Notes: generated from the sequence alone by a model not told the origin. A DNA stretch of 56,918 nt from Hyphomicrobiales bacterium (GCA_028285595.1 JANQOW010000080.1:1-56918); one strand, 5' to 3'; positions 41,072 to 50,057 are shown, counted from the stretch's first letter. A program made the numbers and translations.

Positions 41072-41818
41072 TCAGTTGCCCAGAATCAGGGTGTCGCCGT
41101 CGACCCGGAAGCCGCCGGCGCGCGAAAGGTAGGTCATGCCCAAGAGCGTGATGTGCATGGTGCCGGGCTTGGTGACGATGGCGTCCACATTGTTGACCGT
41201 GATGCCGCCGATGGTTACCTCGTCCAGCTCCACCGGGGCGGCATAGGAGACGCCGTTGGCGGTGCTGATCTTCATCGTATAATCCAGGTTCAGCGGGTCG
41301 AGGGAGAGCGCTTCGGCGTCCTCGTATCTGAGGGCCACGAAGGTGGCGCCGGTGTCGATGAGCACGGGCACGTTGGACCCGTTCACATTGGCGCGGGCGT
41401 AGAAGTTGCCGTTGCGGCCGGCCTTGATCTCCACCTCGCCATAGGTGGTGGCCTGCTGGAGGGGGGCGGCTTCTGGTGCCTCGGGCGCGGGCGCGGGCGC
41501 GGCGCTGGACGCCCCTTGGTCACCAGGTGTAAGGTTCTGAGCGACCAGGGCCTTCACATCCACGGTGTTGATGAATTGCAGCCCCAGAATGGCGATGGCC
41601 ACCAGGGAGGTGCCCCAGGACGTCATCAGGCGCGCGGGCGTTTCGTGGCGCTGGGCGTTGATCCATTCGGCCGCCGCGAAGAGCGCGACGAGCGTGCCGA
41701 AGAAGCCATAGCGGCTGTGGCTTGGTTCCAAGAACCAGAAGAAGGTGTCCGGATCGCCTAAGAAGAACAGGCCCAGCGCCGAGAAAATCAGAGCACCGTT
41801 AGCCAGCGCGAATATCAT
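41072..41818 (-). CDS. Membrane-anchored retropepsin-like aspartic protease (TIGR02281 type)
   Basis: The 248-residue protein has two or three N-terminal membrane helices (IFALANGALIFSALGLFFLG and a later VAIAILGLQFINTV), an Ala/Pro-rich linker, and a C-terminal clan AA domain with VLIDTGATFVALRYEDAEAL (catalytic Asp), GGITVNNVDAIV and LLGMTYLSRAGGFRVDGDTL. This form is common in alphaproteobacteria. Natural substrate is unknown. It overlaps the upstream DUF1289 gene by 20 bases. Confidence 0.88.
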   Translation of the reverse strand: MIFALANGALIFSALGLFFLGDPDTFFWFLEPSHSRYGFFGTLVALFAAAEWINAQRHETPARLMTSWGTSLVAIAILGLQFINTVDVKALVAQNLTPGDQGASSAAPAPAPEAPEAAPLQQATTYGEVEIKAGRNGNFYARANVNGSNVPVLIDTGATFVALRYEDAEALSLDPLNLDYTMKISTANGVSYAAPVELDEVTIGGITVNNVDAIVTKPGTMHITLLGMTYLSRAGGFRVDGDTLILGN

Positions 41819-42056
41819 CCTTCAGCTCTCCTCGCTTGGCGCGCGCACCGCCCTTCCGGCGTTTGCGGCGGGTCATGGTCGCCATGCGATCGGGGAGCAG
41901 GCCCAGCACGTCCCGGCGCTCGTCCGGGCTCATGCGCAGCCAGCCTGCAATCTCCGCCGTTTTGCGGCCACAACCGATACACAGGTCCGTTTCCGGATCG
42001 ACCACGCAAATCTTGATGCATGGGCTGTCGGCCCGAGGCGAAACCTGATCGTTCAT
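41799..42056 (-). CDS. DUF1289 small Cys-rich protein
   Basis: The 85-residue protein shows the DUF1289 pattern SPCIKICVVDPETDLCIGCG, with four Cys that probably hold a metal, then RTAEI-like KTAEIAGWLRMSPDERRDVL. The start is ATG 42056; the frame is open further upstream without family sequence. The basic tail (MTRRKRRKGGARAKRGE) overlaps the start of the aspartic protease gene. Confidence 0.88.
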   Translation of the reverse strand: MNDQVSPRADSPCIKICVVDPETDLCIGCGRKTAEIAGWLRMSPDERRDVLGLLPDRMATMTRRKRRKGGARAKRGELKDDIRAG

Positions 42057-42103
42057 GGCGCTATTATCCCAGCGAAGAATGGGAGAAACGTAAACATAAG
42101 AAC

Positions 42104-42913
42104 TCAAAGCGCCGCGGCAAGGGCCATCAGCATGGCGGTTTCCGCGGTGATCTGAACCGTGCCGGCCACATCGCCGGTATGCCCGCCAATGTGGCGAAGA
42201 GAGAGCGCGCGCACCAGCCAAAATGCGGCCACTGAGCTTGCGAAAACGGCAAGGGTGGCCCAAAGGCCGAACGCGGGCCAGATGAGCAGGGCCACCGCGA
42301 TGGCGCCGATGCTGAGGGCCGTGCGGTTTTCCTCTGGGCCCGGCTGCCCGACGCTGGCGGCGATGCCGTCTCCGCGGGCGTTTGGCGTTGTGGCCATGAG
42401 CGTCACGCAGAGGCTGCGCGACCAGGCGGCGGTGGCGGCGAAGAGGGCGAGGAGGGCCAAGACGCCCACATCTTTCTGCAGAATGGCGCTGAGCGTGGTG
42501 ATCTTCAGCCCTACGGCGAAAATCAGCGCCAGCACGCCGTAGGTGCCGATGCGGCTGTCCTTCATGATGTCCAGCTTGCGCGCTTTGGTTTGGCCGCCTC
42601 CGAAGCCGTCGGCCACATCGGCCAGCCCGTCCTCATGCAGGCCGCCGGTGATGAGCGCCATGACGGCAATGGCGGCCACCGCGCTCACCGTGGGGGGCAG
42701 GCCAAGCCCCAGCGCAAGGGCACAGGCCAGGCCGCCAAAGAGGCCGATCACCAGGCCCGCCAGGGGAAAGGCGCCCATGACCGTGGCCATGTTCGCCGGA
42801 TGGGGCGGGGCGCCCGGAACGGGCAGGCGGCTGAGGAACATGATGCTGTTGGCCGTGTTGTTCAGCCAATTTTGACCGCGCCTGCCGCTTTCGATGTCCA
42901 TATCGTCTCTCAT
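42104..42913 (-). CDS. cobS: Adenosylcobinamide-GDP ribazoletransferase (cobalamin synthase)
   Basis: The 269-residue membrane protein joins alpha-ribazole with adenosylcobinamide-GDP in the last step of B12 assembly. FLSRLPVPGAPPHPANMATV, ALITGGLHEDGLADVADGFG with the conserved Asp-rich motif, KMKDSRIGTYG-like IMKDSRIGTYGVLAL and the C-terminal GGHTGDVAGTVQ fit CobS. I use ATG 42913; ATG 42901 is also possible. It is divergent from cobT across 82 bp. Confidence 0.92.
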   Translation of the reverse strand: MRDDMDIESGRRGQNWLNNTANSIMFLSRLPVPGAPPHPANMATVMGAFPLAGLVIGLFGGLACALALGLGLPPTVSAVAAIAVMALITGGLHEDGLADVADGFGGGQTKARKLDIMKDSRIGTYGVLALIFAVGLKITTLSAILQKDVGVLALLALFAATAAWSRSLCVTLMATTPNARGDGIAASVGQPGPEENRTALSIGAIAVALLIWPAFGLWATLAVFASSVAAFWLVRALSLRHIGGHTGDVAGTVQITAETAMLMALAAAL

Positions 42914-42955
42914 TTGAATCGCCTTTATCGCGGCAGGGGGGTATAGGGCGCAAGG

Positions 42956-42971
42956 GCGCAATTTAATGCGC
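42956..42971. promoter_or_regulatory. Palindrome between cobS and cobT
   Basis: GCGCA-ATTTAA-TGCGC is a perfect inverted repeat in the divergent promoter region of cobS and cobT. It may be an operator; no cobalamin riboswitch features are visible in the 82-bp gap. Confidence 0.3.
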
Positions 42972-42995
42972 TGAAGCTGGTCTTGGAGTTTGCTG

Positions 42996-44024
42996 ATGGA
43001 CGCTGCCGCCAAATCGGGCCTTCCCTTCGACGATATTCGCAATCTGGTCAGGCAGATGCCGGGGCCGGACGCGGCCGCGCGCGCCGCGGCCCTGGAGCGC
43101 CAGGGCCAGCTCACCAAGCCTCCGGGCTCCCTGGGCACGCTGGAAGAGGTGGCCGTGTGGCTGGCCGGCTGGCAGGGCGAGGCAGTGCCGGCCATCTCGC
43201 GGCCCCTGTGTGCCGTGTTTGCCGCCAACCACGGGGTGGTGGCGCAAGGGATCTCGGCGTTCCCGGCGGAGGTGACGGCCCAGATGGTGGCCAACTTTTC
43301 AGCCGGCGGCGCGGCGGTGAACCAGCTCTGCAATGCCTTTGAGGTGGGGCTGAAAGTGTTTGAGCTGGCGCTGGAGATGCCGACCGAAGACATCACCAAG
43401 GGTGCGGCCTTGAGCGAGGCGGAATGCGCGGCCACCATGGCCTATGGCATGGAGGCCATTGCGGGCGGGTGCGACCTGCTCTGCATCGGCGAGATGGGGA
43501 TCGGCAACACCACGATTGCGGCGGCCATTGCCTATGGACTCTATGGGGGGATGGCTGAAGACTGGGTGGGCCCTGGCACCGGGCTCGATGCGGCGGGCGT
43601 TAAACACAAGGCCGAAGTGATCGAAGCGGCGGTCGCGCTGAATGAAGGCCAGTTGGGAGATCCCTTGGAGGTGCTGCGCCGGCTGGGCGGGCGCGAGATT
43701 GCCGCCATGGCCGGCGCCATTCTGGCCGCCAGGATGAGCCGGATCCCGGTGTTGATCGATGGCTTTGTGGCCACGTCCGCTGCGGCCGTGCTGCACGCCA
43801 TGGACGAGAGTGCGCTCGATCATTGCTGGGCGGCCCATAAGTCTGCAGAACCGGCTCATGTGCACATGCTGGAGAAGATCGGCAAGGCGCCGCTTCTGGA
43901 TCTTGGCATGCGGCTGGGCGAGGGCTCCGGTGCCGCGCTTGCGGTGGCGGTGATCAAGGGCGCGCTCGCCACCCACAGCGGCATGGCGACCTTTGCTGAG
44001 GCAGGGGTGTCCGACAAGGATTAG
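42996..44024 (+). CDS. cobT: Nicotinate-nucleotide-dimethylbenzimidazole phosphoribosyltransferase
   Basis: The 342-residue enzyme makes alpha-ribazole phosphate for the lower ligand of B12. RQGQLTKPPGSLGTLEEVAV near the N-terminus, VFAANHGVVAQGISAFP, LCIGEMGIGNTTIAAA, LIDGFVATSAAAV and the C-terminal LGEGSGAALAV (catalytic Glu) match CobT. ATG 42996 is supported by GGAG eight bases upstream; a TTG at 42990 is less likely. The next gene begins 6 bp later. Confidence 0.93.
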   Translation: MDAAAKSGLPFDDIRNLVRQMPGPDAAARAAALERQGQLTKPPGSLGTLEEVAVWLAGWQGEAVPAISRPLCAVFAANHGVVAQGISAFPAEVTAQMVANFSAGGAAVNQLCNAFEVGLKVFELALEMPTEDITKGAALSEAECAATMAYGMEAIAGGCDLLCIGEMGIGNTTIAAAIAYGLYGGMAEDWVGPGTGLDAAGVKHKAEVIEAAVALNEGQLGDPLEVLRRLGGREIAAMAGAILAARMSRIPVLIDGFVATSAAAVLHAMDESALDHCWAAHKSAEPAHVHMLEKIGKAPLLDLGMRLGEGSGAALAVAVIKGALATHSGMATFAEAGVSDKD

Positions 44025-44030
44025 GCCGTC

Positions 44031-44690
44031 ATGCATGTTCGCTTGAAAGTGTGCTGCATCGCCTCGCGGGCGGAGGCGGATATGGCGATTGCCGCGGGCG
44101 CCGATGCTTTGGGACTGGTGGCTGAGATGCCCTCCGGGCCGGGACCCATCAGCGATGAGGAGATTGCGGAGATCGCAGCAACTGTCCCGCCGCCCATCGC
44201 CACCTTCCTTCTCACGTCTGAGACGACGGCGGAAGAGATTGCCGCCCACGTTGAGAGGACGGGCGTCAACACGGTGCAGATTGTGACGCATATCAGCATT
44301 GATGAGGCGGCCAAGCTGGCGGGCCTTTGCCCCAGCGTGCGCCGGGTCCAGGTGATCCATGTGGAGGACCGCTCTGCGCTCGATCTCATTACGGGCTACG
44401 CGCCACACGTTCACGCCTTCCTGCTCGATTCCGGCCGGCCCAGCGCGGCGGTGCCCGAGTTTGGCGGGACGGGCCGGGCCCATGATTGGGCGGTGAGCGC
44501 TGCGTTTGTGGAGCAGAGCCCACGCCCGGTGTTCCTGGCGGGTGGCTTGACGCCGGACAATGTGGGCGAGGCGGTTCGGCAGGTGCGCCCCTTTGGGGTG
44601 GATCTGTGCACGGGCGTGCGCACAGATGACCGGCTCGATGCGGCCAAACTGAACGCCTTTGTGGCCGCGCTCAGAGCTCCTCAGCCTTAG
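44031..44690 (+). CDS. Phosphoribosylanthranilate isomerase family protein (TrpF-like)
   Basis: The 219-residue TIM barrel has the TrpF pattern: RLKVCCIASRAEADMAIAAG with the catalytic Cys, GADALGLVAEMPSGPG, FLLDSGRPS with the catalytic Asp, FGGTGRAHDW and FLAGGLTPDNVGEAV for phosphate binding. No other tryptophan gene is near; it follows cobT by 6 bp instead. It may be a second TrpF or a paralogue with another sugar-phosphate isomerase role. Its end overlaps the convergent short LysR gene by 20 bases. Confidence 0.8.
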   Translation: MHVRLKVCCIASRAEADMAIAAGADALGLVAEMPSGPGPISDEEIAEIAATVPPPIATFLLTSETTAEEIAAHVERTGVNTVQIVTHISIDEAAKLAGLCPSVRRVQVIHVEDRSALDLITGYAPHVHAFLLDSGRPSAAVPEFGGTGRAHDWAVSAAFVEQSPRPVFLAGGLTPDNVGEAVRQVRPFGVDLCTGVRTDDRLDAAKLNAFVAALRAPQP

Positions 44691-45276
44691 GGCTTCGCTG
44701 CGCGTGTATCTGTAAGTTTTCCAGAATGGCCTTGGACTGCCGGCATTCGGCAAGTGCCGGCTTGCAGATGAAAGTGAGCGGGGCGCCGTTCGGTGTGGCG
44801 AACGTTGATACGGTCAGCTCAGCGTACGCGCCTTCGCCGAGCTGGATCAGGCAATCGATCTCGCCCGTTCTCACCAAACCCACATCGCTCGTCTGGATCA
44901 CGTCGCGCACGTAAGCGCCCAGCTCATCGCCGCCGTTTGGCCATCGCTCCGGCAGCGCGGCTTTGGCCTTGGCGCTGAGACCGACGGTGAACTTCTTGGA
45001 ATTCACCGTAGGGGCGATTTCTTCTGTGGCCTCGGTCAGGTCTTCAAACAACTGGGTTATGCGGGGCAGATACGTCTCGCCGGCCTCCGTGAGCAGCAGC
45101 CCATGGGGCAGGCGGCGGAAAAGCTCGATGCCGAGAGAGTTCTCCAGCTTCTTCACCTGCTGGCTCACCGCACCGGGGGTCACCCCAAGCTCGCCGGCTG
45201 CCGTCTTGAAACTGAGATGGCGCGCGGCGGCCTCAAAGGCCCGCAAGGTGTTGAGTGACGGCAGCCGGTAGGTCAT
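44671..45276 (-). CDS. Short LysR-family regulator (GcvA-like, reduced effector domain)
   Basis: The 201-residue protein has an intact GcvA-type N-terminus (RLPSLNTLRAFEAAARHLSF, helix-turn-helix TAAGELGVTPGAVSQQVKKL) and the dimer helix. The effector domain is only about 110 residues instead of 200: KFTVGLSAKAKAALPERWPN leads quickly to TPNGAPLTFICKPALAECRQ, which looks like the C-terminal part of a normal one. An internal deletion of one lobe is the simplest reading. It is divergent from the 2OG oxygenase gene at 45459. Confidence 0.75.
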   Translation of the reverse strand: MTYRLPSLNTLRAFEAAARHLSFKTAAGELGVTPGAVSQQVKKLENSLGIELFRRLPHGLLLTEAGETYLPRITQLFEDLTEATEEIAPTVNSKKFTVGLSAKAKAALPERWPNGGDELGAYVRDVIQTSDVGLVRTGEIDCLIQLGEGAYAELTVSTFATPNGAPLTFICKPALAECRQSKAILENLQIHAQRSPKAEEL

Positions 45277-45458
45277 GGGGCTTGAGCTCTCCTTCAGCCG
45301 ACAGTGCCATGAAACGGGGGTGGGGGAGACTCAGAATTTCTCTTCCTCCACCATCATCGTCCCGCAGCAACCAGCAGGGCTCTGGCCTATAGATTTCGCC
45401 CGCCATAATGGCTAACGTTCCCGCTCCGAAGACAGGGTTTTGAAGTTGGAGGTGCGCC

Positions 45459-46421
45459 ATGGCGGAAGTTCCGGTGATTGACGTGTCTGCTCTGTTTGCC
45501 GCCGGCGCCGCTCCGGAACTGGACGGCCGGATTGCCCGGGCGCTGGAGATAGAGGCAGGGTTCGTGGTGGTCGGCTCTCCTCTGGCTGAGGGGTTGAACG
45601 CCCGCATGGAGGCGTTGAAGGCCGTGTTTGACCTGCCGAAGACAGAGCGGCTTCAGTTCGCCATCCAGAAACGCCAGGTGGAAAACAAGAACCTTTACCG
45701 GGGCTATACCCCGCCGCCTGAGCGTTCTCACTTTGCCTATAACGAGACCTTTGATGTGGGGCCCGAGCCGCCCTTGGCCGCGCCGGACCTTCCCAGCAAG
45801 CGGGCGTTTGAAGAGGCCAATGTGTGGCCGGCGGAAAGGGTATTGCCGGGTTGGCGCTCAGCGGCGCTGGACTATGTGGACGGCTGCCGCGCCCTGTCCG
45901 GCGCTCTGCTCCAGGCCGTTGCCCGAGGCATGGGCCTAGACCAGGATGCGTTCGGTGCGTTTACCCGGGGCCGAAACTACACCCTGCGTTTGCTGCATTA
46001 TCCGGAGGTGCCCAAGGGGTTTGAGCTGATGGAGGCCGATGGCTCCAAACCCCAAACGGCGCCTGAGGGCCAGCGGGCGATTGCGCGTGAACATATCGAC
46101 ACCGGCGTTATGAGCGTGCTCTGGCAGGACCACCAGGGCGGGCTTCAGATGTGCGGGCGCGATGGGGTTTGGCGCGACGTGCCGGTGGTGGCCGGGGCCG
46201 TGTCTGTGCATTGCGGCGACCTTCTGGCGCCGATTGCCGGGGACAGCCTGGCGGCCACACCGCACCGGGTGATCGGCGGTCTGGCGGAACGCTTCTCCGC
46301 CGGGTTCTTCCTGGAGCCCGATTGGCTGACCGAGGTGAGGCCGCCTAGCGGAGCTGATCTGAAGACCTATGCGGCCCATCTGACCGATGAGTTTCCGGAC
46401 CGGTTCCTGGCGCAGACCTAG
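45459..46421 (+). CDS. 2OG-Fe(II) oxygenase, isopenicillin N synthase-like
   Basis: The 320-residue protein begins VPVIDVSALFAAG as in IPNS-like dioxygenases. The iron site is His212-Asp214 (EHIDTGVMSVLWQD) and His269 (ATPHRV); the 2-oxoglutarate motif is Arg278-x-Ser280 (ERFSAGFFLEPD). The substrate cannot be told. The stop codon overlaps that of the convergent LysR gene at CTAG 46418-46421. A short LysR gene is divergent on the other side. Confidence 0.87.
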   Translation: MAEVPVIDVSALFAAGAAPELDGRIARALEIEAGFVVVGSPLAEGLNARMEALKAVFDLPKTERLQFAIQKRQVENKNLYRGYTPPPERSHFAYNETFDVGPEPPLAAPDLPSKRAFEEANVWPAERVLPGWRSAALDYVDGCRALSGALLQAVARGMGLDQDAFGAFTRGRNYTLRLLHYPEVPKGFELMEADGSKPQTAPEGQRAIAREHIDTGVMSVLWQDHQGGLQMCGRDGVWRDVPVVAGAVSVHCGDLLAPIAGDSLAATPHRVIGGLAERFSAGFFLEPDWLTEVRPPSGADLKTYAAHLTDEFPDRFLAQT

Positions 46422-47287
46422 AGCAGCTCTGCGAGCAGCCAGTCGCAGAATGTCCGTGTTGCCGGGGTGACCTCGTGCTCCGGCGGTTCCACCAGATAGT
46501 AGGCCTCCTCCATGGCCACGGCTTCCTCGTGTGGCCTGACCAACGTGCCCTCTTTGAGGAGATCGCCGGTCAGGGTCTCATGACCCATGGCCAACCCGGC
46601 GCCGGCGCGCGCGGCGCTGAGGGAAACGCAATAGGTGGTGGCCAGGTTGACCAGCTTGCCCTCCGGCAGCGTCTCGCCCCTCTGGCGCGCCCAGATTTCC
46701 CAATTGGCCTGGATGCCCGTGCAGTCGAACAGATTGGCCTCGCGCCAATCGCTGAGCCGGCCGGCGAACTCCGGCGTGCACACCGGGAAGGATGTGTCAT
46801 GGTTCAACCGTTGGACGTTATGGCGCTTCTCCAGGTTTCTTCCAAAGCGGATCTCCAGACCATCGGTCTGCGGTTCGGGATCCCAGGTTGCGGTTGAGAT
46901 GTTGAGGATCAGCCAGGGGTGCTGATCGCAGAGCCGCCCGAGCCTGGGGGCGAGCCAGAACACCGAGAACGCCAGATTGCACTGGATCGCCAAGATCTTC
47001 CCTCTGTCTCCGCCGGTCATCATGCGTGTGCCGGTGGTCAAGACCTCAAAGGCCTCCTGCACAACAGGCAGATAGGAAAGCCCCGCATCGGTGAGCTCGA
47101 TTGACCTGGTGCGGCGGATGAACAATGTGCGGCCCAGGCGCTGCTCCAGGCTCTTGATCTGCTGGGAAACGGCAGACTGTGTCATGTTGAGATCAGACGC
47201 CGCAGCGGTGAACGACAGGTTCCGGGCCGCGCTCTCAAAGGCGCGCAGCCAGTTCAAGGGCGGCAGGGACGTTCGCGGATCCTGCAT
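46418..47287 (-). CDS. LysR-family transcriptional regulator (GcvA-like)
   Basis: The 289-residue protein has SLPPLNWLRAFESAARNLSF, the helix-turn-helix AASDLNMTQSAVSQQIKSLE and a full effector domain (IQCNLAFSVFWLAPRLGRLC). It is divergent from the desaturase-Rieske gene pair at 47407 across 119 bp and probably controls it. Confidence 0.88.
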   Translation of the reverse strand: MQDPRTSLPPLNWLRAFESAARNLSFTAAASDLNMTQSAVSQQIKSLEQRLGRTLFIRRTRSIELTDAGLSYLPVVQEAFEVLTTGTRMMTGGDRGKILAIQCNLAFSVFWLAPRLGRLCDQHPWLILNISTATWDPEPQTDGLEIRFGRNLEKRHNVQRLNHDTSFPVCTPEFAGRLSDWREANLFDCTGIQANWEIWARQRGETLPEGKLVNLATTYCVSLSAARAGAGLAMGHETLTGDLLKEGTLVRPHEEAVAMEEAYYLVEPPEHEVTPATRTFCDWLLAELL

Positions 47288-47406
47288 TGAGCAATCAACT
47301 CATTAGTTTGACTTATGGATGAACTATGAATTTCTCGTTTGTGAAATGCAACCTGATTGCGCATCGTTTCAGACAGAGCCCTCATCAGAGCTGAAGAGAC
47401 GCTGCT

Positions 47407-48432
47407 ATGGCTGAATTTGCTGCAACCAATGCCGCTTCGAGCGGAATTCGGATCGACAAGAAGCGCCTTAAGCAACTGGCCCGCCGCTCAGACCGGCCGG
47501 GCCTGATCTATCTGGCCCAGTGGGCCGGCTTTCTGCTTTGCACCGGCGGCCTCGTCTGGTTCACCTTGGGCACCTGGTGGGTTTTGCCGGCGATGTTTCT
47601 GCACGGCATCTTCCTCACCGTCCCCGCCTATGCGCTGAGCCATGAAACCGCGCACGGTACGGCGTTCAAGACCCGCTGGCTGAACGAGGCGGTGTTGTGG
47701 GTCACCTCGTTCCTCTATCTGGAAGAGCCACTCCATCGCCGCTACACGCACACCAACCATCACACCCACACCTGGCACGTGGGCAAAGACAGCCAAATGC
47801 CCTTCGACACGCCCATGGCGTTCGGCGGCTGGCTGGCGGAGGTGTCGGGCCTCGCCTTGGCCAAGTTCCACATCACCACCTTGATCATGCAGGCGCTGAA
47901 CCGGCACTCGGAGATGGTGGTGTTTGCAACGCCCAAAGAGGAGTTGCCCAAGCTGGTGCGCAATGCCCGGATCTTTCTGGCGCTCTGGGCCCTTATCGCA
48001 GGGCTGGTCGCCTTGGGGCAGATGTGGCCGGTTTGGTTCTTCATCGTGCCGCGCCTGCTGGGCGCTCCGGTGATGTTGCTGTTCACCCTGATCCAGCATG
48101 TGGAGATGGAGGAAAATGCGCCCTCCATTCTGGACTCAACGCGCTCCTTTAAGACCAACTGGCTGGGCCGGTTTCTCTACGCCAACATGAACAACCATGT
48201 GGAGCACCACCTCTATCCCCAGGTGCCGTTCTACGCTTTGCACGCCTTGCACAAAGAGATCCGCGACCAGTTGCCGGCGGCGGATCCGGGCTTCTGGCGC
48301 ACCAATCTTGAGGTTCTGTCTGTGGTGTTCCGGCGCTCCCTTGGCCGCAACACAAAAGCGGCCAGCATCCGGCAGGCGGCGCACATGGTGACCGATGGCG
48401 GATTTGAGCGCATTGCCGAACGCACCATGTGA
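47407..48432 (+). CDS. Membrane fatty-acid desaturase/hydroxylase family protein
   Basis: The 341-residue membrane protein has the three His boxes of the di-iron desaturase family: HETAHG (HxxxH), HTNHHTHT (HxxHH) and NNHVEHHLYP (HxxHH). Hydrophobic segments lie between boxes as expected. Family members use O2 and two electrons to desaturate or hydroxylate acyl chains or other small molecules. A Rieske ferredoxin gene follows 23 bp later and is its likely electron donor, which is unusual for acyl desaturases and more like multi-component hydroxylases. Confidence 0.88.
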   Translation: MAEFAATNAASSGIRIDKKRLKQLARRSDRPGLIYLAQWAGFLLCTGGLVWFTLGTWWVLPAMFLHGIFLTVPAYALSHETAHGTAFKTRWLNEAVLWVTSFLYLEEPLHRRYTHTNHHTHTWHVGKDSQMPFDTPMAFGGWLAEVSGLALAKFHITTLIMQALNRHSEMVVFATPKEELPKLVRNARIFLALWALIAGLVALGQMWPVWFFIVPRLLGAPVMLLFTLIQHVEMEENAPSILDSTRSFKTNWLGRFLYANMNNHVEHHLYPQVPFYALHALHKEIRDQLPAADPGFWRTNLEVLSVVFRRSLGRNTKAASIRQAAHMVTDGGFERIAERTM

Positions 48433-48455
48433 CGAGGAATGGAGGCCTCAGACAA

Positions 48456-48809
48456 ATGGATACCAACCTATCCATGAGCACCTGGATCGATGCCTGCGCC
48501 ACTGAGGAGATCGATGAGGAAGATCTCATCAGTTGGCACCATGAGGGCAAGGCCTATGCCATCTACAACACGGAGAAAGGCTTTTTTGCCACCGACCTGA
48601 TGTGCACCCACGAGGCGCAGAGTTTGGAAGACGGCATAGTGGTGGACTGCGTCATTGAGTGTCCGCTGCACGGCGGGCGCTTTGATATCTGTTCGGGCCG
48701 CGCCTTGTCGGCTCCTGTTTCGAAGGACTTGGCCACCTATCCGGTGCGGGTGGAGAACGGACGGGTCTTTGTGGACGTGGCCTCGGCCGGAGACGCGGGC
48801 CGCCCGTGA
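48456..48809 (+). CDS. Rieske [2Fe-2S] ferredoxin
   Basis: The 117-residue protein contains one Rieske cluster site, CTHEAQSLEDG and CPLHGGRFDICSG (Cys-x-His and Cys-x2-His). It is like the small soluble ferredoxins that serve aromatic-ring or alkyl oxygenases. GGAGG 10 bases before the ATG supports the start. It is cotranscribed with the desaturase-like gene; no reductase gene is present, so electrons must come from elsewhere. Confidence 0.9.
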   Translation: MDTNLSMSTWIDACATEEIDEEDLISWHHEGKAYAIYNTEKGFFATDLMCTHEAQSLEDGIVVDCVIECPLHGGRFDICSGRALSAPVSKDLATYPVRVENGRVFVDVASAGDAGRP

Positions 48810-48888
48810 CTTAACGGACAGATCTTTGCGGTGCGCGGGGTGTGCTTCTGTTTGAGGTCTGCTCTGTGGTACAAGACACCCACGCCAA

Positions 48889-49947
48889 GTGACAAAAATT
48901 GGCGCCACATCCGGGCGCTACACGGCCCTGTTCATCTTTGCACTTGCGTGTGTCCTGGTGGCCTATTGGCTCAGTCTTCTGGATGACTATCCGTTGGCGG
49001 TCATGTTCTCCGCAATCATCGTCGTGCCGTTCCTGATGGCGAGTTTCGCCCTGCTGATTGGTCTCCTGTTTTCCGGGCTGAGTGCTCAGGAAGGTGTGCG
49101 GCTTTCCCGGCAAGAGGCTCCGCAGATATGGCAGATTTGGGACGAGTTCGCCGGCCAGACGCGATCTGACCGGCACTTGATCATTGACGATGAAATGAAC
49201 GCCTCGATGGGCGAGCGGCGGAAAATTGCGGGCCTGTGGGGGCACGAGGTCACCATGCGCTTGGGCTTGCCGTTGATGCTGTGTCTGGATGTTCCGGCTC
49301 TGAGGGCCGTCATCGCCCACGAAGTAGGGCACAACCAGTTGCAGCACACTTCCGGATTGGCGAATCTGGTGGAGTTTGAGAAGACATTTGAGACGCTGTT
49401 TGAGTTCGCTGATCCGGACGAGACCGTCACCGGTGCGGTTTGTTACTTTCTCCTGGGCAGGCTGGGCTCCTGGCTGAACCTGGAAATCCAGCGTCTCTCC
49501 CGTCAGCACGAATTCGAAGCAGATCATATCGCGGCGGCGCGCGAGGGCATTCCTTCCGAAGCCCGTTCCATGGTTCTCACTGAAGCGGCAAGCGAGTTTT
49601 ACAGTGAGGAGATTATTGCGCCTATCCGTGATGAGCTGACCGGGGCAACCAAGGCGCCCCGGCCTCCCATGGAGCGGCTCGTTGAGCAGTTGGCGGAACT
49701 GAGGACGCCGGAACGGATCTCCGCCCTCGCGAAACGCTGTTGGGCGCAGGATCCCGATCCGGAGTCCACACACCCCACGCTAAAGGAACGCATCAGGGCA
49801 CATGGCCTTGATGAGTGTCCTTACGTTGAGACCATCGATGAGCCGGCAGCCGATGTTCTCCTGAACCGGGAGATGCGCGAACGCCTGATCAAAGAGCTCA
49901 ACCGGGACTGGAGCGAGCTCGTGGGGGAGATGGTTCGCCTCGAATAG
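48889..49947 (+). CDS. M48-family metallopeptidase
   Basis: The 352-residue protein starts at a GTG, has two N-terminal membrane segments (ALFIFALACVLVAYWLSLL and a second at VMFSAIIVVPFLMASFALLI) and a zinc protease domain with IAHEVGHNQL (HExxH) and the third ligand in RQHEFEADHIA. This arrangement resembles HtpX/Ste24-like quality-control proteases, although the sequence is divergent. It is not in a clear operon. Confidence 0.83.
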   Translation: MTKIGATSGRYTALFIFALACVLVAYWLSLLDDYPLAVMFSAIIVVPFLMASFALLIGLLFSGLSAQEGVRLSRQEAPQIWQIWDEFAGQTRSDRHLIIDDEMNASMGERRKIAGLWGHEVTMRLGLPLMLCLDVPALRAVIAHEVGHNQLQHTSGLANLVEFEKTFETLFEFADPDETVTGAVCYFLLGRLGSWLNLEIQRLSRQHEFEADHIAAAREGIPSEARSMVLTEAASEFYSEEIIAPIRDELTGATKAPRPPMERLVEQLAELRTPERISALAKRCWAQDPDPESTHPTLKERIRAHGLDECPYVETIDEPAADVLLNREMRERLIKELNRDWSELVGEMVRLE

Positions 49948-50057
49948 TCTTCTGCCGGTTGGGGCGTTGGGTCAGTGTTCACGATTTCGCGTGCTGATGA
50001 TCGGTCTGCGCGATTGCAACGTATCTAGCCAATGTTGAGCAACATGGAGATTTATCG

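Noticed and set aside
42914..42995. Cobalamin riboswitch between cobS and cobT
   Set aside because: The gap is only 82 bases, too short for a B12 aptamer, and no B12-box-like sequence is visible.
43299..44753. 484-residue minus-strand frame across cobT and the TrpF-like gene
   Set aside because: Antisense to two genes with intact catalytic motifs; typical high-GC shadow frame.
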